64,000 bases of DNA from G963662985 sp963662985 (lineage in GTDB: Bacteria; Chloroflexota; Anaerolineae; Anaerolineales; UBA11579), in the NCBI GenBank assembly GCA_963662985.1, contig OY760067.1, positions 806,001-870,000 of the forward strand, written 5' to 3'. The notes beneath the pieces were generated by a model. That model ran no database searches. It was not told the origin of the DNA and worked only from the letters and a program-made list of their open reading frames with translations. Of the stretch, positions 44,501 through 55,318 are shown piece by piece (within the stretch, counting starts at the first letter, position 1; each line of letters starts with the position of its first letter). Position numbers and translations under genes: made by a program.

Positions 44501-47500
44501 TCAAACAAAATCCTTGGAATAATATTGGTCAAGCTTAGAGCTTGGCATCGGTCGTGAATAATAATATCCCTGAAACTCTACAAACCCTCGCTCCTTCAAA
44601 ATCTCCAGCTGAGCTTCTTCTTCCACCCCTTCCACAATACATCGCTTGTTATTATAAACACACAGCTCATGAATCATATTCACAATCAAATCTGCATTTT
44701 TTGTCCCCAAATTCTTCGTAAAATGTTGATCCAACTTAATCACATCATATTCCACATTCTCCAACATCGACAAAGTAGAATATTCCATCCCAAAATCATC
44801 AATCGCCACCTGAATCCCAAATTCACGGAACATCTTCAAATTCAGATTCACGTCAAAATTATTTTCAAAAAATAAAGATTCCGTAATCTCAATCACAATC
44901 TGTGAAGGCAACACATCATGTTTTTTCATAATCTGAATAAAATATTCCGCCTCCCCTCGTAACCGCAATGAAGCCACAGATAAGTTGAACGAGATCGAAT
45001 CAATAACAAACCCTTTCTTTTTCTGCTTCTCCAACATCGAACAAACTTGTTCAAACATCAATCGGCTAATCTCAATAATCTGTCCACTGCTCTCCACAAT
45101 ATCCAAAAAATATTGCGGGGTCAAAAATCCTTTTTTCGGATGATTCCAACGAATCAAACTTTCCATATAGATTTTATTAGGCTCTTGGATATTTTGAATG
45201 GGTTGATAAAACATCTCAAACTCACCCTGCACCATCGCCTGCTGCACCTCATTGGTCACATCCTGTTGTTGGATCTGCCGCTCAAAAATCGCCTGCTCAA
45301 ATTTCTGGAAGCCTCTTTTATTGCTCTTCTTCGATTCAAACATCGCCACTTCTGCATAACGATAAATGTCCAATGGAACTTCTGCCATCTCTGGGAAAGT
45401 AGCATACCCAATCGTCAAATGGAACATAAGAAAATTTCTCATACAATTAATTGGCTTTGCATTCAATTGCATCAAGATCTGTTTGATTTTTTCTTCATCC
45501 ACACCATTCGTTTGAGCAGAAGTCACCAACACCACAAATTCATCGCCCGAAACTCTCGCAATCACAGCATTTTCAATTTCACCGAATTCAAGCATCAATC
45601 GTTGCCCAAATTTAATCAAAAATTCGTCCCCTGTTTTATGTCCAAAAGATTCATTCATCTGGCGAAAATTGCTAATATTGATATACGCACAAAAAGCATG
45701 ACCCTCCAAATTCAAATCCTTCAACACTTGTTTCACATAAGTAGAGTTATATAGCTCTGTCATCGCGTCATGTGTCAAAAGATATTCCATCTCTCGTTCT
45801 CGTTCCATCGTAGAAGTCACATCATGTCCAATACTCACTCGCTTTATGATCTTGCCATCTTCTTCAAAGAAATAAACCACCCACTCATACCATCGATACC
45901 CATATAACGCCGTGCGCATCCGTGTTCGGATCTTTGTCGGATTATTTTTTCCTTTAAATTGCTCTGGATTCTCTTCCACTTTTTTCTTAAAATTAGTGTC
46001 ATCAGCATGGATAAAATCTTCATACTTCAGCGTAGACAAATCATCTGTTGTCACCCCTAGAATCTCTCGTGCTCGTCTATTCATCTCTAAAATATTCGAA
46101 TATTGATCAAAAGCTATGATCATATTATCGCTATGAGAAAGAATATAATCCATCTCCTGGTTCTTCAAATATATAGATTGAATCAATCCAGCTTCATTTT
46201 GTTCCAGTTGGCTATTCAGAATGCCCGCACTCAATATATTTGCTAACATATTAAATGCCGCTTCTTCTTTCTTAGAAAATTGCGTCATTTGGTTTTTTGA
46301 GAATAAAATAATATAATGATTTACTTCATTCTGCAGCTCGATTGGCAAAAACAAACAAGATTGGATATTCACTCTTTTTGTAAATCCACTCAAAGAATAG
46401 AACTTAAGCTCTTTCCGACTCTTACTTACAAAAACTCTTTTTAGTTCAATATTTCGTTGCATATCGGGATATTCAACCATCCTGCAATGATCCAAAAAAT
46501 GATCAATCGAAGAAATTGAATTATCTGAAAGTTTTTTTACTTCAAACCGCCCAACCTCTTTATTCAAAATAGCATAAATGCTCAAAAAAGTATTAAATTC
46601 TTGATTGAGCAACTTTAACGTCTCTTCAATTGCCAAATCAAAACCTAACTCATTGAACAACCCCTTCACTTCCAAACTAATTTTTTCCAATTCCAAAAGC
46701 TTATTCGTAGATTTTGCATATCTCACTTGCGATACAAAGATCGTCACCAATAAAATCACAAACATCACCAATAACAAATTAAGCTGTTGTGGAGACACCT
46801 GGAACCTGGAATCAAGTGGGTTTACAAAAATCACATCATCAGGCAAAACAGAACGATCTAAATCATATTTTTCAAACACTTGCTCATCAATTACATAATA
46901 ATGTTGCAAAATATCATCGTGTGTAATGTTTATAGAAGTGGCATCACCCTTCATATAACTAATCGCATGCTCAGCCACTGCCGCCGCTTCTTCGCGTTCA
47001 TTGGTCACATAGCCCCCCAAAAAGCCATTCTTTGGCTCAAATAAAGTAAAAATAGGGATGTTTGAAAAGCTAGAAAAGTAGCTGAAAAGATTTTCATTAT
47101 TCAAAAAATCGCCATTAATATCTTTATTAAAAGAATGAAACACCACAATATCTTCATGAGATAATTTTGAAAGCCAATTAGCAATATCACTAAAAGAATG
47201 TTCCCTACTTTCAATAAAAATTGGCACCAAGCCCATATCAGTAAAATAATCCTCTCGCTTTGTAATCTCTTCCATATAGAACTGAGATTCAATTGACTGA
47301 TCGAACAAAAAATATATCTTTTTTGCTTCTGGCAACAATTTCTTTGCTAAGGCTGTTGTTTCAAAAATCCCCAAATATTCAGAGAAACCAAACAGCTCCA
47401 CATCATCATCAAATTCTTTCAGCAAATTAACATTTTCAATCCCGCTATAAAATATTGGAGATCTTGTATCAAATGTAGTAAACGCTTGGATCAAAAGCAA

Positions 47501-47866
47501 GGCTTCATCATCAAACACCAAGATCAAATCAAATGGTAACAATGAATAATACTTATTATATAAAACCTCTGCTTTCAAAAAAGTATAGTCATCTAAGGCT
47601 GTTTTCGCAGCATCAAAAAACTCAAAAGAAAAATTAATCCCATCTACCTGATCAAATTTTTCTAAGATCTCAGCATACTTTTCTAAACTTGCATAACTTG
47701 TCAAATCATAGGAGAACACAACTAGGACTTGTTCATAATTCGTCTTGTCTTTCAAGAGCGTAGGCTCATTTGAAGCGCCTCCCTTCACCATAAAAAGAAG
47801 CCCAACAAAAAACACCGCCCATAAAAATAATAGAAATTTTTGAATCCGCCTAAAATTCAACTTCAT
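44501..47866 (-). CDS. Sensor GGDEF-EAL hybrid with extracytoplasmic binding domain
   Basis: Membrane helices at 10-27 and 361-381 bracket an extracytoplasmic domain resembling the ABC substrate-binding fold used by some sensor proteins (LVVFSYDL, DLILVFDDEALLLIQ, KNGFLGGYV). GAF-like (395-550), PAS (570-690), GGDEF (695-850) and EAL (870-1118) domains follow. The GGDEF site is SGDEF (773-777) with Asn at the metal position (INISNF). EAL residues are intact (ESL 902, FNLS, EITE, IDDFG, KLD, EGVEE, QGYY). It should break down c-di-GMP in response to an external ligand. Confidence 0.9.
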   Translation of the reverse strand: MKLNFRRIQKFLLFLWAVFFVGLLFMVKGGASNEPTLLKDKTNYEQVLVVFSYDLTSYASLEKYAEILEKFDQVDGINFSFEFFDAAKTALDDYTFLKAEVLYNKYYSLLPFDLILVFDDEALLLIQAFTTFDTRSPIFYSGIENVNLLKEFDDDVELFGFSEYLGIFETTALAKKLLPEAKKIYFLFDQSIESQFYMEEITKREDYFTDMGLVPIFIESREHSFSDIANWLSKLSHEDIVVFHSFNKDINGDFLNNENLFSYFSSFSNIPIFTLFEPKNGFLGGYVTNEREEAAAVAEHAISYMKGDATSINITHDDILQHYYVIDEQVFEKYDLDRSVLPDDVIFVNPLDSRFQVSPQQLNLLLVMFVILLVTIFVSQVRYAKSTNKLLELEKISLEVKGLFNELGFDLAIEETLKLLNQEFNTFLSIYAILNKEVGRFEVKKLSDNSISSIDHFLDHCRMVEYPDMQRNIELKRVFVSKSRKELKFYSLSGFTKRVNIQSCLFLPIELQNEVNHYIILFSKNQMTQFSKKEEAAFNMLANILSAGILNSQLEQNEAGLIQSIYLKNQEMDYILSHSDNMIIAFDQYSNILEMNRRAREILGVTTDDLSTLKYEDFIHADDTNFKKKVEENPEQFKGKNNPTKIRTRMRTALYGYRWYEWVVYFFEEDGKIIKRVSIGHDVTSTMEREREMEYLLTHDAMTELYNSTYVKQVLKDLNLEGHAFCAYINISNFRQMNESFGHKTGDEFLIKFGQRLMLEFGEIENAVIARVSGDEFVVLVTSAQTNGVDEEKIKQILMQLNAKPINCMRNFLMFHLTIGYATFPEMAEVPLDIYRYAEVAMFESKKSNKRGFQKFEQAIFERQIQQQDVTNEVQQAMVQGEFEMFYQPIQNIQEPNKIYMESLIRWNHPKKGFLTPQYFLDIVESSGQIIEISRLMFEQVCSMLEKQKKKGFVIDSISFNLSVASLRLRGEAEYFIQIMKKHDVLPSQIVIEITESLFFENNFDVNLNLKMFREFGIQVAIDDFGMEYSTLSMLENVEYDVIKLDQHFTKNLGTKNADLIVNMIHELCVYNNKRCIVEGVEEEAQLEILKERGFVEFQGYYYSRPMPSSKLDQYYSKDFV

Positions 47867-48150
47867 GATTAAATACTCACAAAACCTATTGAAAAAAAAT
47901 CCACTTTGAAGAAGTTAATTGAAAGCTGAATGAAATTTGACGCTTTATAGTAATTTATTATAGCATTATTTAGAAACATCTCAAATTTTAGTCACTTTAT
48001 CAACAACAAAACAAATAATCAATTTAGATAGGTCACATCTCCCGTCTTTCAACAAATCAAATCTCTGTCTACCCATCAGAGACCCCCTTTACCTTCTTCA
48101 ACAAGCGTCTTAAAATAGCAAAAAAGATTGCATTTTCCAAAAGGATAAAA

Positions 48151-48861
48151 ATGAACAAATCACTCCCCATAATATTTGAATCACTTTTTAACATTGCCTA
48201 TATCATCGTTATTTGGATCATCGTCATCAAGATGAATCAAAACATCCACACCGTTCAACCCAAAAACAAAATCGTTGCCAAACTCTTCAACCTCGCCTTT
48301 CTTCTGCTCGCCATCGGAGATACAGGTCACGTCGGTTTTCGCGTTGTTGCCTATCTCCTCGGTGGCCTAGACACCTCCATCCATTTCTTTGGCATCCAAA
48401 TGAGTCTCGTCGGGCTGGGCATGCTCATCACAGCCTACACTGTCACATTTTTCTACATCATCCTCGTCTTTGTCTGGCAATTTCGGTATAACAAACCCAG
48501 CAACTTCATCACCATCTTGCTCATCGCAGCTGGCTTTGTCCGCCTTATTTTAATGGCCCTCCCTGGCAACGTTTGGAGCGTACCTTCTGTTAAGAATCAG
48601 ATTGGTTTTATCCGCAACATACCTCTCTTCATACAAGGAGCAGGCATCATAATTCTATATTTTGTCAGCGCACACAAAACCAAAGATGCCCTTTTCCGCA
48701 ACATCGCCATCTGCATTCTGCTCTCTTTCGCCTTCTACCTCCCCGTCATCCTCTACGCACACACCATCCCAGCCATTGGCACCCTCATGATCCCCAAAAC
48801 CATCGCCTACGTTCTCGTTGCCATCCTCGCTTATCAAAACATATGGCACAAACAAAATTAA
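48151..48861 (+). CDS. Multi-pass membrane protein of unknown function
   Basis: The 236-residue product has about seven membrane helices and almost no soluble part. Recognisable features are LLAIGDTGHVGFRVVAYLLGG in the second to third helices and a final helix TIAYVLVAILAYQNIWHKQN. I do not recognise the family. It is the only plus-strand gene inside the c-di-GMP cluster, has AAAAGGA 5 bases before the ATG and its own terminator, so it is an independent unit. Its codon use is richer in C than the flanking genes. Confidence 0.7.
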   Translation: MNKSLPIIFESLFNIAYIIVIWIIVIKMNQNIHTVQPKNKIVAKLFNLAFLLLAIGDTGHVGFRVVAYLLGGLDTSIHFFGIQMSLVGLGMLITAYTVTFFYIILVFVWQFRYNKPSNFITILLIAAGFVRLILMALPGNVWSVPSVKNQIGFIRNIPLFIQGAGIIILYFVSAHKTKDALFRNIAICILLSFAFYLPVILYAHTIPAIGTLMIPKTIAYVLVAILAYQNIWHKQN

Positions 48862-48888
48862 AAAGAGCCTCCATTTTGGAGGCTCTTT
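48862..48888. terminator. Bidirectional terminator after the membrane protein gene
   Basis: AAAGAGCCTCCA pairs perfectly with TGGAGGCTCTTT around TTT, between two convergent genes. Confidence 0.88.
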
Positions 48889-48907
48889 CTTTAACCTTTA
48901 AATTCAC

Positions 48908-51900
48908 CTAATTATTGAAGGATTTTAAATAATAATTCTCCACTTCATTTTCACGCAATGGCATAGAATAATAATATCCTTGGAATTCAGTAAACCCGCG
49001 TTTTTTCAAATCTTCCAATTGTTTCTCATCTTCCACCCCTTCCACAATACATCGCTTATCATTATAGCGACATAGATCATTCACCATATTCACTACCAGA
49101 TCTGCATTTTTTGTTCCCAAATTCATCGTAAAATGACGATCCAACTTAATCATGTCATACTTCACTTTTTCCAACACTGAAAGCGTACTATACTTCATTC
49201 CAAAATCATCAATCGCGATTAAAATCTTATTTTCTCGGAACAAATCCAAATTTGCATAAATCTCTTGGTTAGATTCAAAGAACAGAGATTCCGTAATTTC
49301 GATAACAATCTGAGAAGAATCCACGCCCAATTCCTTCATTGTATTAATATAATAATGCGCTTCGTCTCTCAACCGCAAAGAATTTACAGAAACATTAAAT
49401 GAAACAGAATCTATCGTAAATCCATTATTTCGCGAATTTACTATAAACTGACATATCTTCTTAAACATCAACCGGCTCAGATCCACAATCTGACCATTTT
49501 TTTCCACTACATCCAAAAAATAATTGGGACTTAATAATCCCTTATCAGGGTGTTGCCAACGCATCAGTGATTCAAAATAGATCTTATTTGGATGCTCTAC
49601 ATCATAGATCGGTTGATAGAACATCTCAAATTCATCTCTCAACAAACCGCGCTGCACCTCACGAGTGATCTCGCGCACTAACATTTGTTTCTCAAAGACC
49701 TTCCTGTCAAACACCTGCAACTTATGCTGATTATATTCTTTAGACTCAAACATAGCCATTTCTGCATATCGGAAAATATCAATCGGATCATCCGCAATAT
49801 CAGGATAAGAAGCATGCCCAATTGATAAGTTAAACCCAATAGATTCACCCAAACATTCAATTGGCACATAATTTATTTCTTCTAAAATTTTCTTAACTTT
49901 TGCAATCGTTTGCTCAAAATCATCCTTGTTTTCAATCACCAACACAGCAAACTCATCTCCAGAAACTCTCGCCACAACCACATTTGAAAAAGAAGAAAAG
50001 GAGAATTTTAATCGTCTCCCAAACAAAATCAAAAACTCATCCCCTGCTTTATGTCCATACGACTCATTGACCAATCTAAAATTGTCAATATTGATATAAG
50101 CACAAAAAGCCTGCTGCTCCCCTCGAATATTCATCAACTGTTCTTTCACATAAGTTGAATTATGTAATTCTGTCAAAGAATCATGCGTCATCAAATAAGT
50201 CATTTGCTGATCGCGCTCCATCTCTTCCGTCACATCTTCTCCCAAACTAATTCGCCGCACCACTTCCCCATTTTCCAAAAACAAAAACACATTCCACTCA
50301 TACCAACGATACCCATAATTTGCTGTCTTTAATCGCAGACGCAAATTAACTTGGTTGTTTTTTGAATCCTTAAAATGTTTAGGATAATTTTTTAGCTCTT
50401 CTTTAAAATGAACATCATCTGGGTGAACATAATCAGCATAATTAAAATCTTTATAATTATCACATTCTTGTTCAATTCCCAAAACTTGTCTCATCTTATC
50501 ATTCATCTCAACCTTATTATGTTCATAGTCAAAGATAATAATCAAGTTTGAGCTGTTCATCACAATATAATTTAATTCTTTGCTTTGCAAAGAGAATGAT
50601 CGCACAAGTTGATTCTGTTTCTCATTCGCCCTCAAATTCAACAAAATAGAACCAATCAAATTTGCCAAAACATCTAATGCATTTGATTGTTCTCTAGATA
50701 CATAGAAATTTCGATCTTTTGAAAGTAGCATCAATGTATAAAATTTATCTTCATTCATATCAATCGGGATAAATAGACTCGACTGCACCAAAAAAGATTC
50801 ATCTTCAATTGAACTAGCAGAATAATTGATTACATTTGGATTCCGAATTATGAATGAAGATTGCTGATACAAATTTCGTAAAAAGTCTGGATTTAAATGA
50901 AGCCGATTAGACACAAAAAACTGGTCAAGATCAACCGAATTATTTTCAGATTCATACAAAACCTTATATGAATTTGCCTTAAGATCATAAGTAACATAAA
51001 AACCTGCTAAAACAGATAATTCGTTTTTTAATAATTCAACCAATTCACCAAAAGCTTCAATCTCACTTTTTGTAGAAAAAAGTGTCTTGGCTTTTAGATT
51101 TAACTTTTCAATCCCCACCAACCGATTAAACGAGCTTGTTCTCTGTCGTTGAATCACCAAAAATATAACAATCAACAAGGCCAAAGAAACCGCAATGGAA
51201 CTTAAGTAAGCCTTCCCAATTTCAAACTTATCAATAGAATTATTTAAAATCACAGCATCTTGCGGCAAATCCTTACTAACAATTCTAAAGGTATCCATCA
51301 CCTGCCGGTCAAACACAAGTTCATGATAATATCGATAAAAACTAAGTGCATCATCTTCAAACCCATCGTCAAACAAATAAGCCAACGTATAATCAACCAC
51401 CATTTGGGCTTCTTCTTTATCGTCCACCACAAAACCACCCAACAAACCATTACTCGGCACTCTCACAGAAAAAATAGGTACAGAAGAAATTTCTGAAAAG
51501 ACCTCTCTCACATTGGCTTCATTCAAATATCGATCGTTTACATCATTATTAAAAGAATGATATATCACAATTTCATTATTATTAAACGAATCTAATTTCT
51601 CCATCACATCCCCAAAAGAATACTCAGCACTGGATAGAAAATGGATTTGTAAACCAACCTCAAGATAGTCATATTCATTATTCTTAATTTCATTCATCAA
51701 ATACTTTGATTCATACGAATGGTCAAAAATAAAATAAACATCTTTTGCATCAGGATAAAGCTGTCTAGCATTTTGAGCCGTCTCAAAAAACCCCATTCGT
51801 TCCGAGAACCCACTCATATTGATATCATCAGGAAATTGATCAATCAAACTTTCATCCACCACTCCCCCATAGATCACCTTTTCTGAAAACGGATAACCAA

Positions 51901-52285
51901 TCGCAAAGCGTATCGCCTCATCATCAAAAAGAATAACTACATCAAATGGCGTGATACCATGATATTTATTCTCAAATTCTTCTGTTTTAGTAATTTGATA
52001 TTCTTCATCATCAAATTCTTTAGAATCATAAAATTCAACATAATAATTTAAATTAGGAATATCTGAAAATTGGTCAACGATCACTTCATATTTCTTCTCG
52101 GTAGAAATATTGCTCAATTCATATGAAAAAACTAACAAAACATTAAATGGATCTTCTTGAATAACATCTGTTCCAACTGGATTTTCCCCACTACTAGCTT
52201 CCACATTAGAGATGAAACCAAGACAAAATACACTGAAAAATATCAGAAGAATTGCTAATATCAAAAAAACAGGTCTCTTTGTCAT
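48908..52285 (-). CDS. Sensor GGDEF-EAL hybrid, third paralogue
   Basis: The design matches the 1121-residue paralogue: helices at 8-25 and 358-379, an extracytoplasmic binding-protein-like domain (47-350), then GAF-like, PAS (570-690), GGDEF (695-850) and EAL (870-1115) domains. The GGDEF motif is SGDEF (775-779), with Asn at the metal position (INIDNF). EAL residues are kept (ESL 905, FNVS, EITE, IDDFG, KLD, EGVED, QGYY). The external domain differs enough from its paralogue that ligands may differ. No clear SD is seen at the ATG. Confidence 0.9.
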   Translation of the reverse strand: MTKRPVFLILAILLIFFSVFCLGFISNVEASSGENPVGTDVIQEDPFNVLLVFSYELSNISTEKKYEVIVDQFSDIPNLNYYVEFYDSKEFDDEEYQITKTEEFENKYHGITPFDVVILFDDEAIRFAIGYPFSEKVIYGGVVDESLIDQFPDDINMSGFSERMGFFETAQNARQLYPDAKDVYFIFDHSYESKYLMNEIKNNEYDYLEVGLQIHFLSSAEYSFGDVMEKLDSFNNNEIVIYHSFNNDVNDRYLNEANVREVFSEISSVPIFSVRVPSNGLLGGFVVDDKEEAQMVVDYTLAYLFDDGFEDDALSFYRYYHELVFDRQVMDTFRIVSKDLPQDAVILNNSIDKFEIGKAYLSSIAVSLALLIVIFLVIQRQRTSSFNRLVGIEKLNLKAKTLFSTKSEIEAFGELVELLKNELSVLAGFYVTYDLKANSYKVLYESENNSVDLDQFFVSNRLHLNPDFLRNLYQQSSFIIRNPNVINYSASSIEDESFLVQSSLFIPIDMNEDKFYTLMLLSKDRNFYVSREQSNALDVLANLIGSILLNLRANEKQNQLVRSFSLQSKELNYIVMNSSNLIIIFDYEHNKVEMNDKMRQVLGIEQECDNYKDFNYADYVHPDDVHFKEELKNYPKHFKDSKNNQVNLRLRLKTANYGYRWYEWNVFLFLENGEVVRRISLGEDVTEEMERDQQMTYLMTHDSLTELHNSTYVKEQLMNIRGEQQAFCAYINIDNFRLVNESYGHKAGDEFLILFGRRLKFSFSSFSNVVVARVSGDEFAVLVIENKDDFEQTIAKVKKILEEINYVPIECLGESIGFNLSIGHASYPDIADDPIDIFRYAEMAMFESKEYNQHKLQVFDRKVFEKQMLVREITREVQRGLLRDEFEMFYQPIYDVEHPNKIYFESLMRWQHPDKGLLSPNYFLDVVEKNGQIVDLSRLMFKKICQFIVNSRNNGFTIDSVSFNVSVNSLRLRDEAHYYINTMKELGVDSSQIVIEITESLFFESNQEIYANLDLFRENKILIAIDDFGMKYSTLSVLEKVKYDMIKLDRHFTMNLGTKNADLVVNMVNDLCRYNDKRCIVEGVEDEKQLEDLKKRGFTEFQGYYYSMPLRENEVENYYLKSFNN

Positions 52286-52633
52286 AAATTATATTTCGTG
52301 ATCACATGATATAAACTAATTAAAAGTATAGTATATTTTTTTTACATAGTATTTACAAAATTGTTAGCACACAAACCCCACAAACAATTTTTCATACACA
52401 ACACTATTTTTCTGAAAATCTCAAAAACCCATATAACGTATTATCATTTCCACAATAACACTTACTATATTATTTAACCAATTTATCCAATTTGTCAAAT
52501 CGTTAATTAAAATCCAAAAAAATCTGCAAACAGCCGCCATACAAAAAGAAAAATCAAATCGGATAAATATTGTGAGATATATATTATATTGAATTTTCAG
52601 CAAACTAGCAAAACTTTTTATTATCTTTAATAA
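52286..52633. other. Intergenic region without recognisable gene
   Basis: This AT-rich stretch has no coding frame of credible length. It must hold the promoter of the minus-strand hybrid gene; TATAAT-like strings lie near 52290-52300, but none has a good -35. Confidence 0.5.
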
Positions 52634-52661
52634 AAAACATCTAAGAATTCCTAGATGTTTT
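52634..52661 (-). terminator. Terminator after the first GGDEF-only gene
   Basis: On the minus strand AAAACATCTA pairs with TAGATGTTTT and continues in T. Confidence 0.75.
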
Positions 52662-52686
52662 CCTATAAATAAAAGTTAAAACCTCT

Positions 52687-53877
52687 TTAAATCAGATCAA
52701 CCACTTTCTTCTGTTCAAACACAGCAACCCGATTCCGTCCTTCTTGTTTTGCTTGAAATAAAGCTCGATCTGCAAATGGAATCAAAGAATCCAATGTAGC
52801 GTTTTCTGGGAAATGATCAGACACCCCAATACTAATTGTAATCTTCACTGCCAACTGATCAAAATTGATTACATCCTTCTCAATATAACTTCGCAATCGT
52901 TCTGCAATATTGGCAGCTTGTTCCAAATTTGTATCAGGCAGCAAAATAATAAACTCTTCCCCCCCGATTCTTCCAAAAATATCATACTTTCGCAAAAACT
53001 TCTTCACTGTATTTGCAAATTCAGCCAAAACTCGATCCCCAACACTATGCCCATAAGAATCATTGATCTCCTTAAAATGATCAATGTCTAGGATCATTGC
53101 ACACATCTCCATCCGCTGACGTTCCACTTTGGCAATCTCTTGCTCCAACATAATCTCAATCCCTCGTCGGTTCAACACATCTGTCAAAGGATCATGCATC
53201 GCCATCGTCAACAACTTTTCCTTATAACGCAAACTCACCATCCAAATTAATCCAAACGCAACCCCTGTGACAACCAAAATGGAGTTTAAAAACAACAATC
53301 CCATCAAATTATCAGGTCCTAAAAAATCTGAAGTCGGTCGTTGAACCAAAATCCACAAAACCAAATACAAAGCATATAATCCATCCAAAGAAAAAATTAA
53401 AGCCGTCACAACCCGCGGAGTGCGCCAACTCATAGATAGATCTTTCACCAACACCTTAATCACCAAAAAATCAATCAAAAAATGCCCTGCTTGCACAACA
53501 ATAATTCTTGCATTAATTGAAGGTTGAACATAAAAAAAGAATAAAAATGCAATAAAACCAAAAGCAAAAATCACCAAACTTGCTTTATCAACTTGCTTTT
53601 CTTCCAAACAAAACAATCGAATCCCATGATAAAAAATAATTATCCCCACTGAAAGCAACGTATTTGCCACAACCATTGTAAAAAACTCTGGCATATTTGA
53701 TCTTGATACCAATAACAAATACCCCAAAACGGAAAAACCGATCCCCAAAGCAACCAGATCAAACCCCAAAAAATCATGTTGACTTTTTCCAAAAAAGAAA
53801 ATGCCAATCGAATAGACCACCCCAATTGAAATTGACAAAAAGACCAATGTTCGTACATCAAGAACAAAATCAACCAT
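52687..53877 (-). CDS. Membrane diguanylate cyclase (GGEEF), paralogue 1
   Basis: About seven membrane helices (residues 8-215) act as a sensor and lead into a GGDEF domain. The active site GGEEF is at 305-309, the metal-binding Asp is intact (LDIDHFK, Asp 264), and an inhibitory I-site RKYD lies at 296-299. The protein should make c-di-GMP with product inhibition. AAGGA is 6 bases before the ATG. It is one of three tandem relatives. Confidence 0.93.
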   Translation of the reverse strand: MVDFVLDVRTLVFLSISIGVVYSIGIFFFGKSQHDFLGFDLVALGIGFSVLGYLLLVSRSNMPEFFTMVVANTLLSVGIIIFYHGIRLFCLEEKQVDKASLVIFAFGFIAFLFFFYVQPSINARIIVVQAGHFLIDFLVIKVLVKDLSMSWRTPRVVTALIFSLDGLYALYLVLWILVQRPTSDFLGPDNLMGLLFLNSILVVTGVAFGLIWMVSLRYKEKLLTMAMHDPLTDVLNRRGIEIMLEQEIAKVERQRMEMCAMILDIDHFKEINDSYGHSVGDRVLAEFANTVKKFLRKYDIFGRIGGEEFIILLPDTNLEQAANIAERLRSYIEKDVINFDQLAVKITISIGVSDHFPENATLDSLIPFADRALFQAKQEGRNRVAVFEQKKVVDLI

Positions 53878-53979
53878 ATCGAATCCTTCTCATTCTTAAA
53901 ACCTTTTTAATCAGTCCATTTGTTAATTATAGCATAATCAGACCAACTAACTACGAATTTATTTTTATGTTAAAAACAA

Positions 53980-54014
53980 AAAAAGGCTAACAAATTTCTT
54001 TCATTAGCCTTTTT
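53980..54014. terminator. Terminator between GGDEF genes 1 and 2
   Basis: AAAAAGGCTAA and TTAGCCTTTTT form an 11-base stem with a 13-base loop and T runs on both strands. Confidence 0.8.
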
Positions 54015-54041
54015 AATCATTTTCAAATCAATATCATTTAA

Positions 54042-55238
54042 TTAAATATAAGAAAAATTCTCAACACCAAACACTGAAACTTGATTCCGCCCCTCCTGCT
54101 TCGATTGAAACAAAGCCTGATCCGCAAATGGGATCACCGAATCCAAAGTTGCATTCTCCGGAATAAAATCCGAAACCCCTATACTCGTTGTAAATTTAAT
54201 CAACGCCAACCCCACTTTAAATACATGCTCTTCAATATGAGCACGAATTCGTTCAGCAATCATAATGGCATTGTTCAAATTTGTATTTGGCAAAAAGATA
54301 ATAAACTCTTCCCCCCCAATACGCCCTAAAATATCATAATTTCGCAAACATTTGCGCAATTCATGCGCAAAAGCCACCAACACTTGGTCACCTGCACTAT
54401 GCCCATATACATCATTAATATTCTTAAAAAAATCAATATCTAACATCATCACCGACATCTCAAACTCTTCCAAACGTCCAAACTTTGCAAATTCTTGCTG
54501 CACCATCATTTCAACACCACGCCGATTCAACAGCCCAGTCAAAGGATCCTGCATTGCCATTTCCACCAAGCGCATCTCCAAGCGCTCACTCACCATCCAG
54601 ATCAATCCAAATGTAGTCCCTGTAATCAAAACAATCGTCGTAATAAACACAATCGAATGAAAATTTCCACCTAACAACAAATGAGTTAATGGTTCATTTC
54701 TTAAAGTGAAAAACACACGAACCAACGCATATATTGCATCAATTAACACCACTCCCGAAGTAACAATTCGTGGCATCTTCCAACTCACTGAAAGATCTGA
54801 AAGCAGCACCCACACCACCATCAAATCAAACACAAAATGAATCAAAGAAACCGTCACAATTCGCCCCGTCATTGAAGGTTCAACATAAAGATTATAAGCA
54901 AAAACAAATGTACCAATGATCAAAGCCCCCCAAGGCAGCCAACCTTTTCCCCAAGGTTTTCCATCAAAACAAAAACGGCGTATCGCCTCGTAAAAAAACA
55001 CCATTCCCAAAGAAAACAATGTATTTGCAAAAAACATCGTCCAAAAATCTGGCCAAATTTGCTGATATCCCAAAAGCATAAAGCCCACAGATAATGTTAG
55101 AAAAGAGAAAGCAAGCCAATCAAACCCCTTGAACCCCTTTTGATTACGACCATAAAAAAAAGCAGCTATTGCATATAAAAAACAGATCACGGTCGTCAAA
55201 ACATCCAACGTCCGCATATCCATTGTTAATTGCCCCAT
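54042..55238 (-). CDS. Membrane diguanylate cyclase (GGEEF), paralogue 2
   Basis: The same design as its neighbours: seven helices, then a GGDEF domain with LDIDFFK, the I-site RNYD and an intact GGEEF (ILGRIGGEEFIIFLP). The ATG at 55238 is chosen because AAGGAAGGA sits just upstream; a TTG six codons earlier would precede the SD. The sensor helices are the most divergent part among the three copies. Confidence 0.93.
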   Translation of the reverse strand: MGQLTMDMRTLDVLTTVICFLYAIAAFFYGRNQKGFKGFDWLAFSFLTLSVGFMLLGYQQIWPDFWTMFFANTLFSLGMVFFYEAIRRFCFDGKPWGKGWLPWGALIIGTFVFAYNLYVEPSMTGRIVTVSLIHFVFDLMVVWVLLSDLSVSWKMPRIVTSGVVLIDAIYALVRVFFTLRNEPLTHLLLGGNFHSIVFITTIVLITGTTFGLIWMVSERLEMRLVEMAMQDPLTGLLNRRGVEMMVQQEFAKFGRLEEFEMSVMMLDIDFFKNINDVYGHSAGDQVLVAFAHELRKCLRNYDILGRIGGEEFIIFLPNTNLNNAIMIAERIRAHIEEHVFKVGLALIKFTTSIGVSDFIPENATLDSVIPFADQALFQSKQEGRNQVSVFGVENFSYI

Positions 55239-55318
55239 ATTTCCTTCCTTAACCAATCCAAACAGCTAATCAAAAACTTTTTTCATTATAGCATATATAG
55301 AAAAGTTAATCATATATT

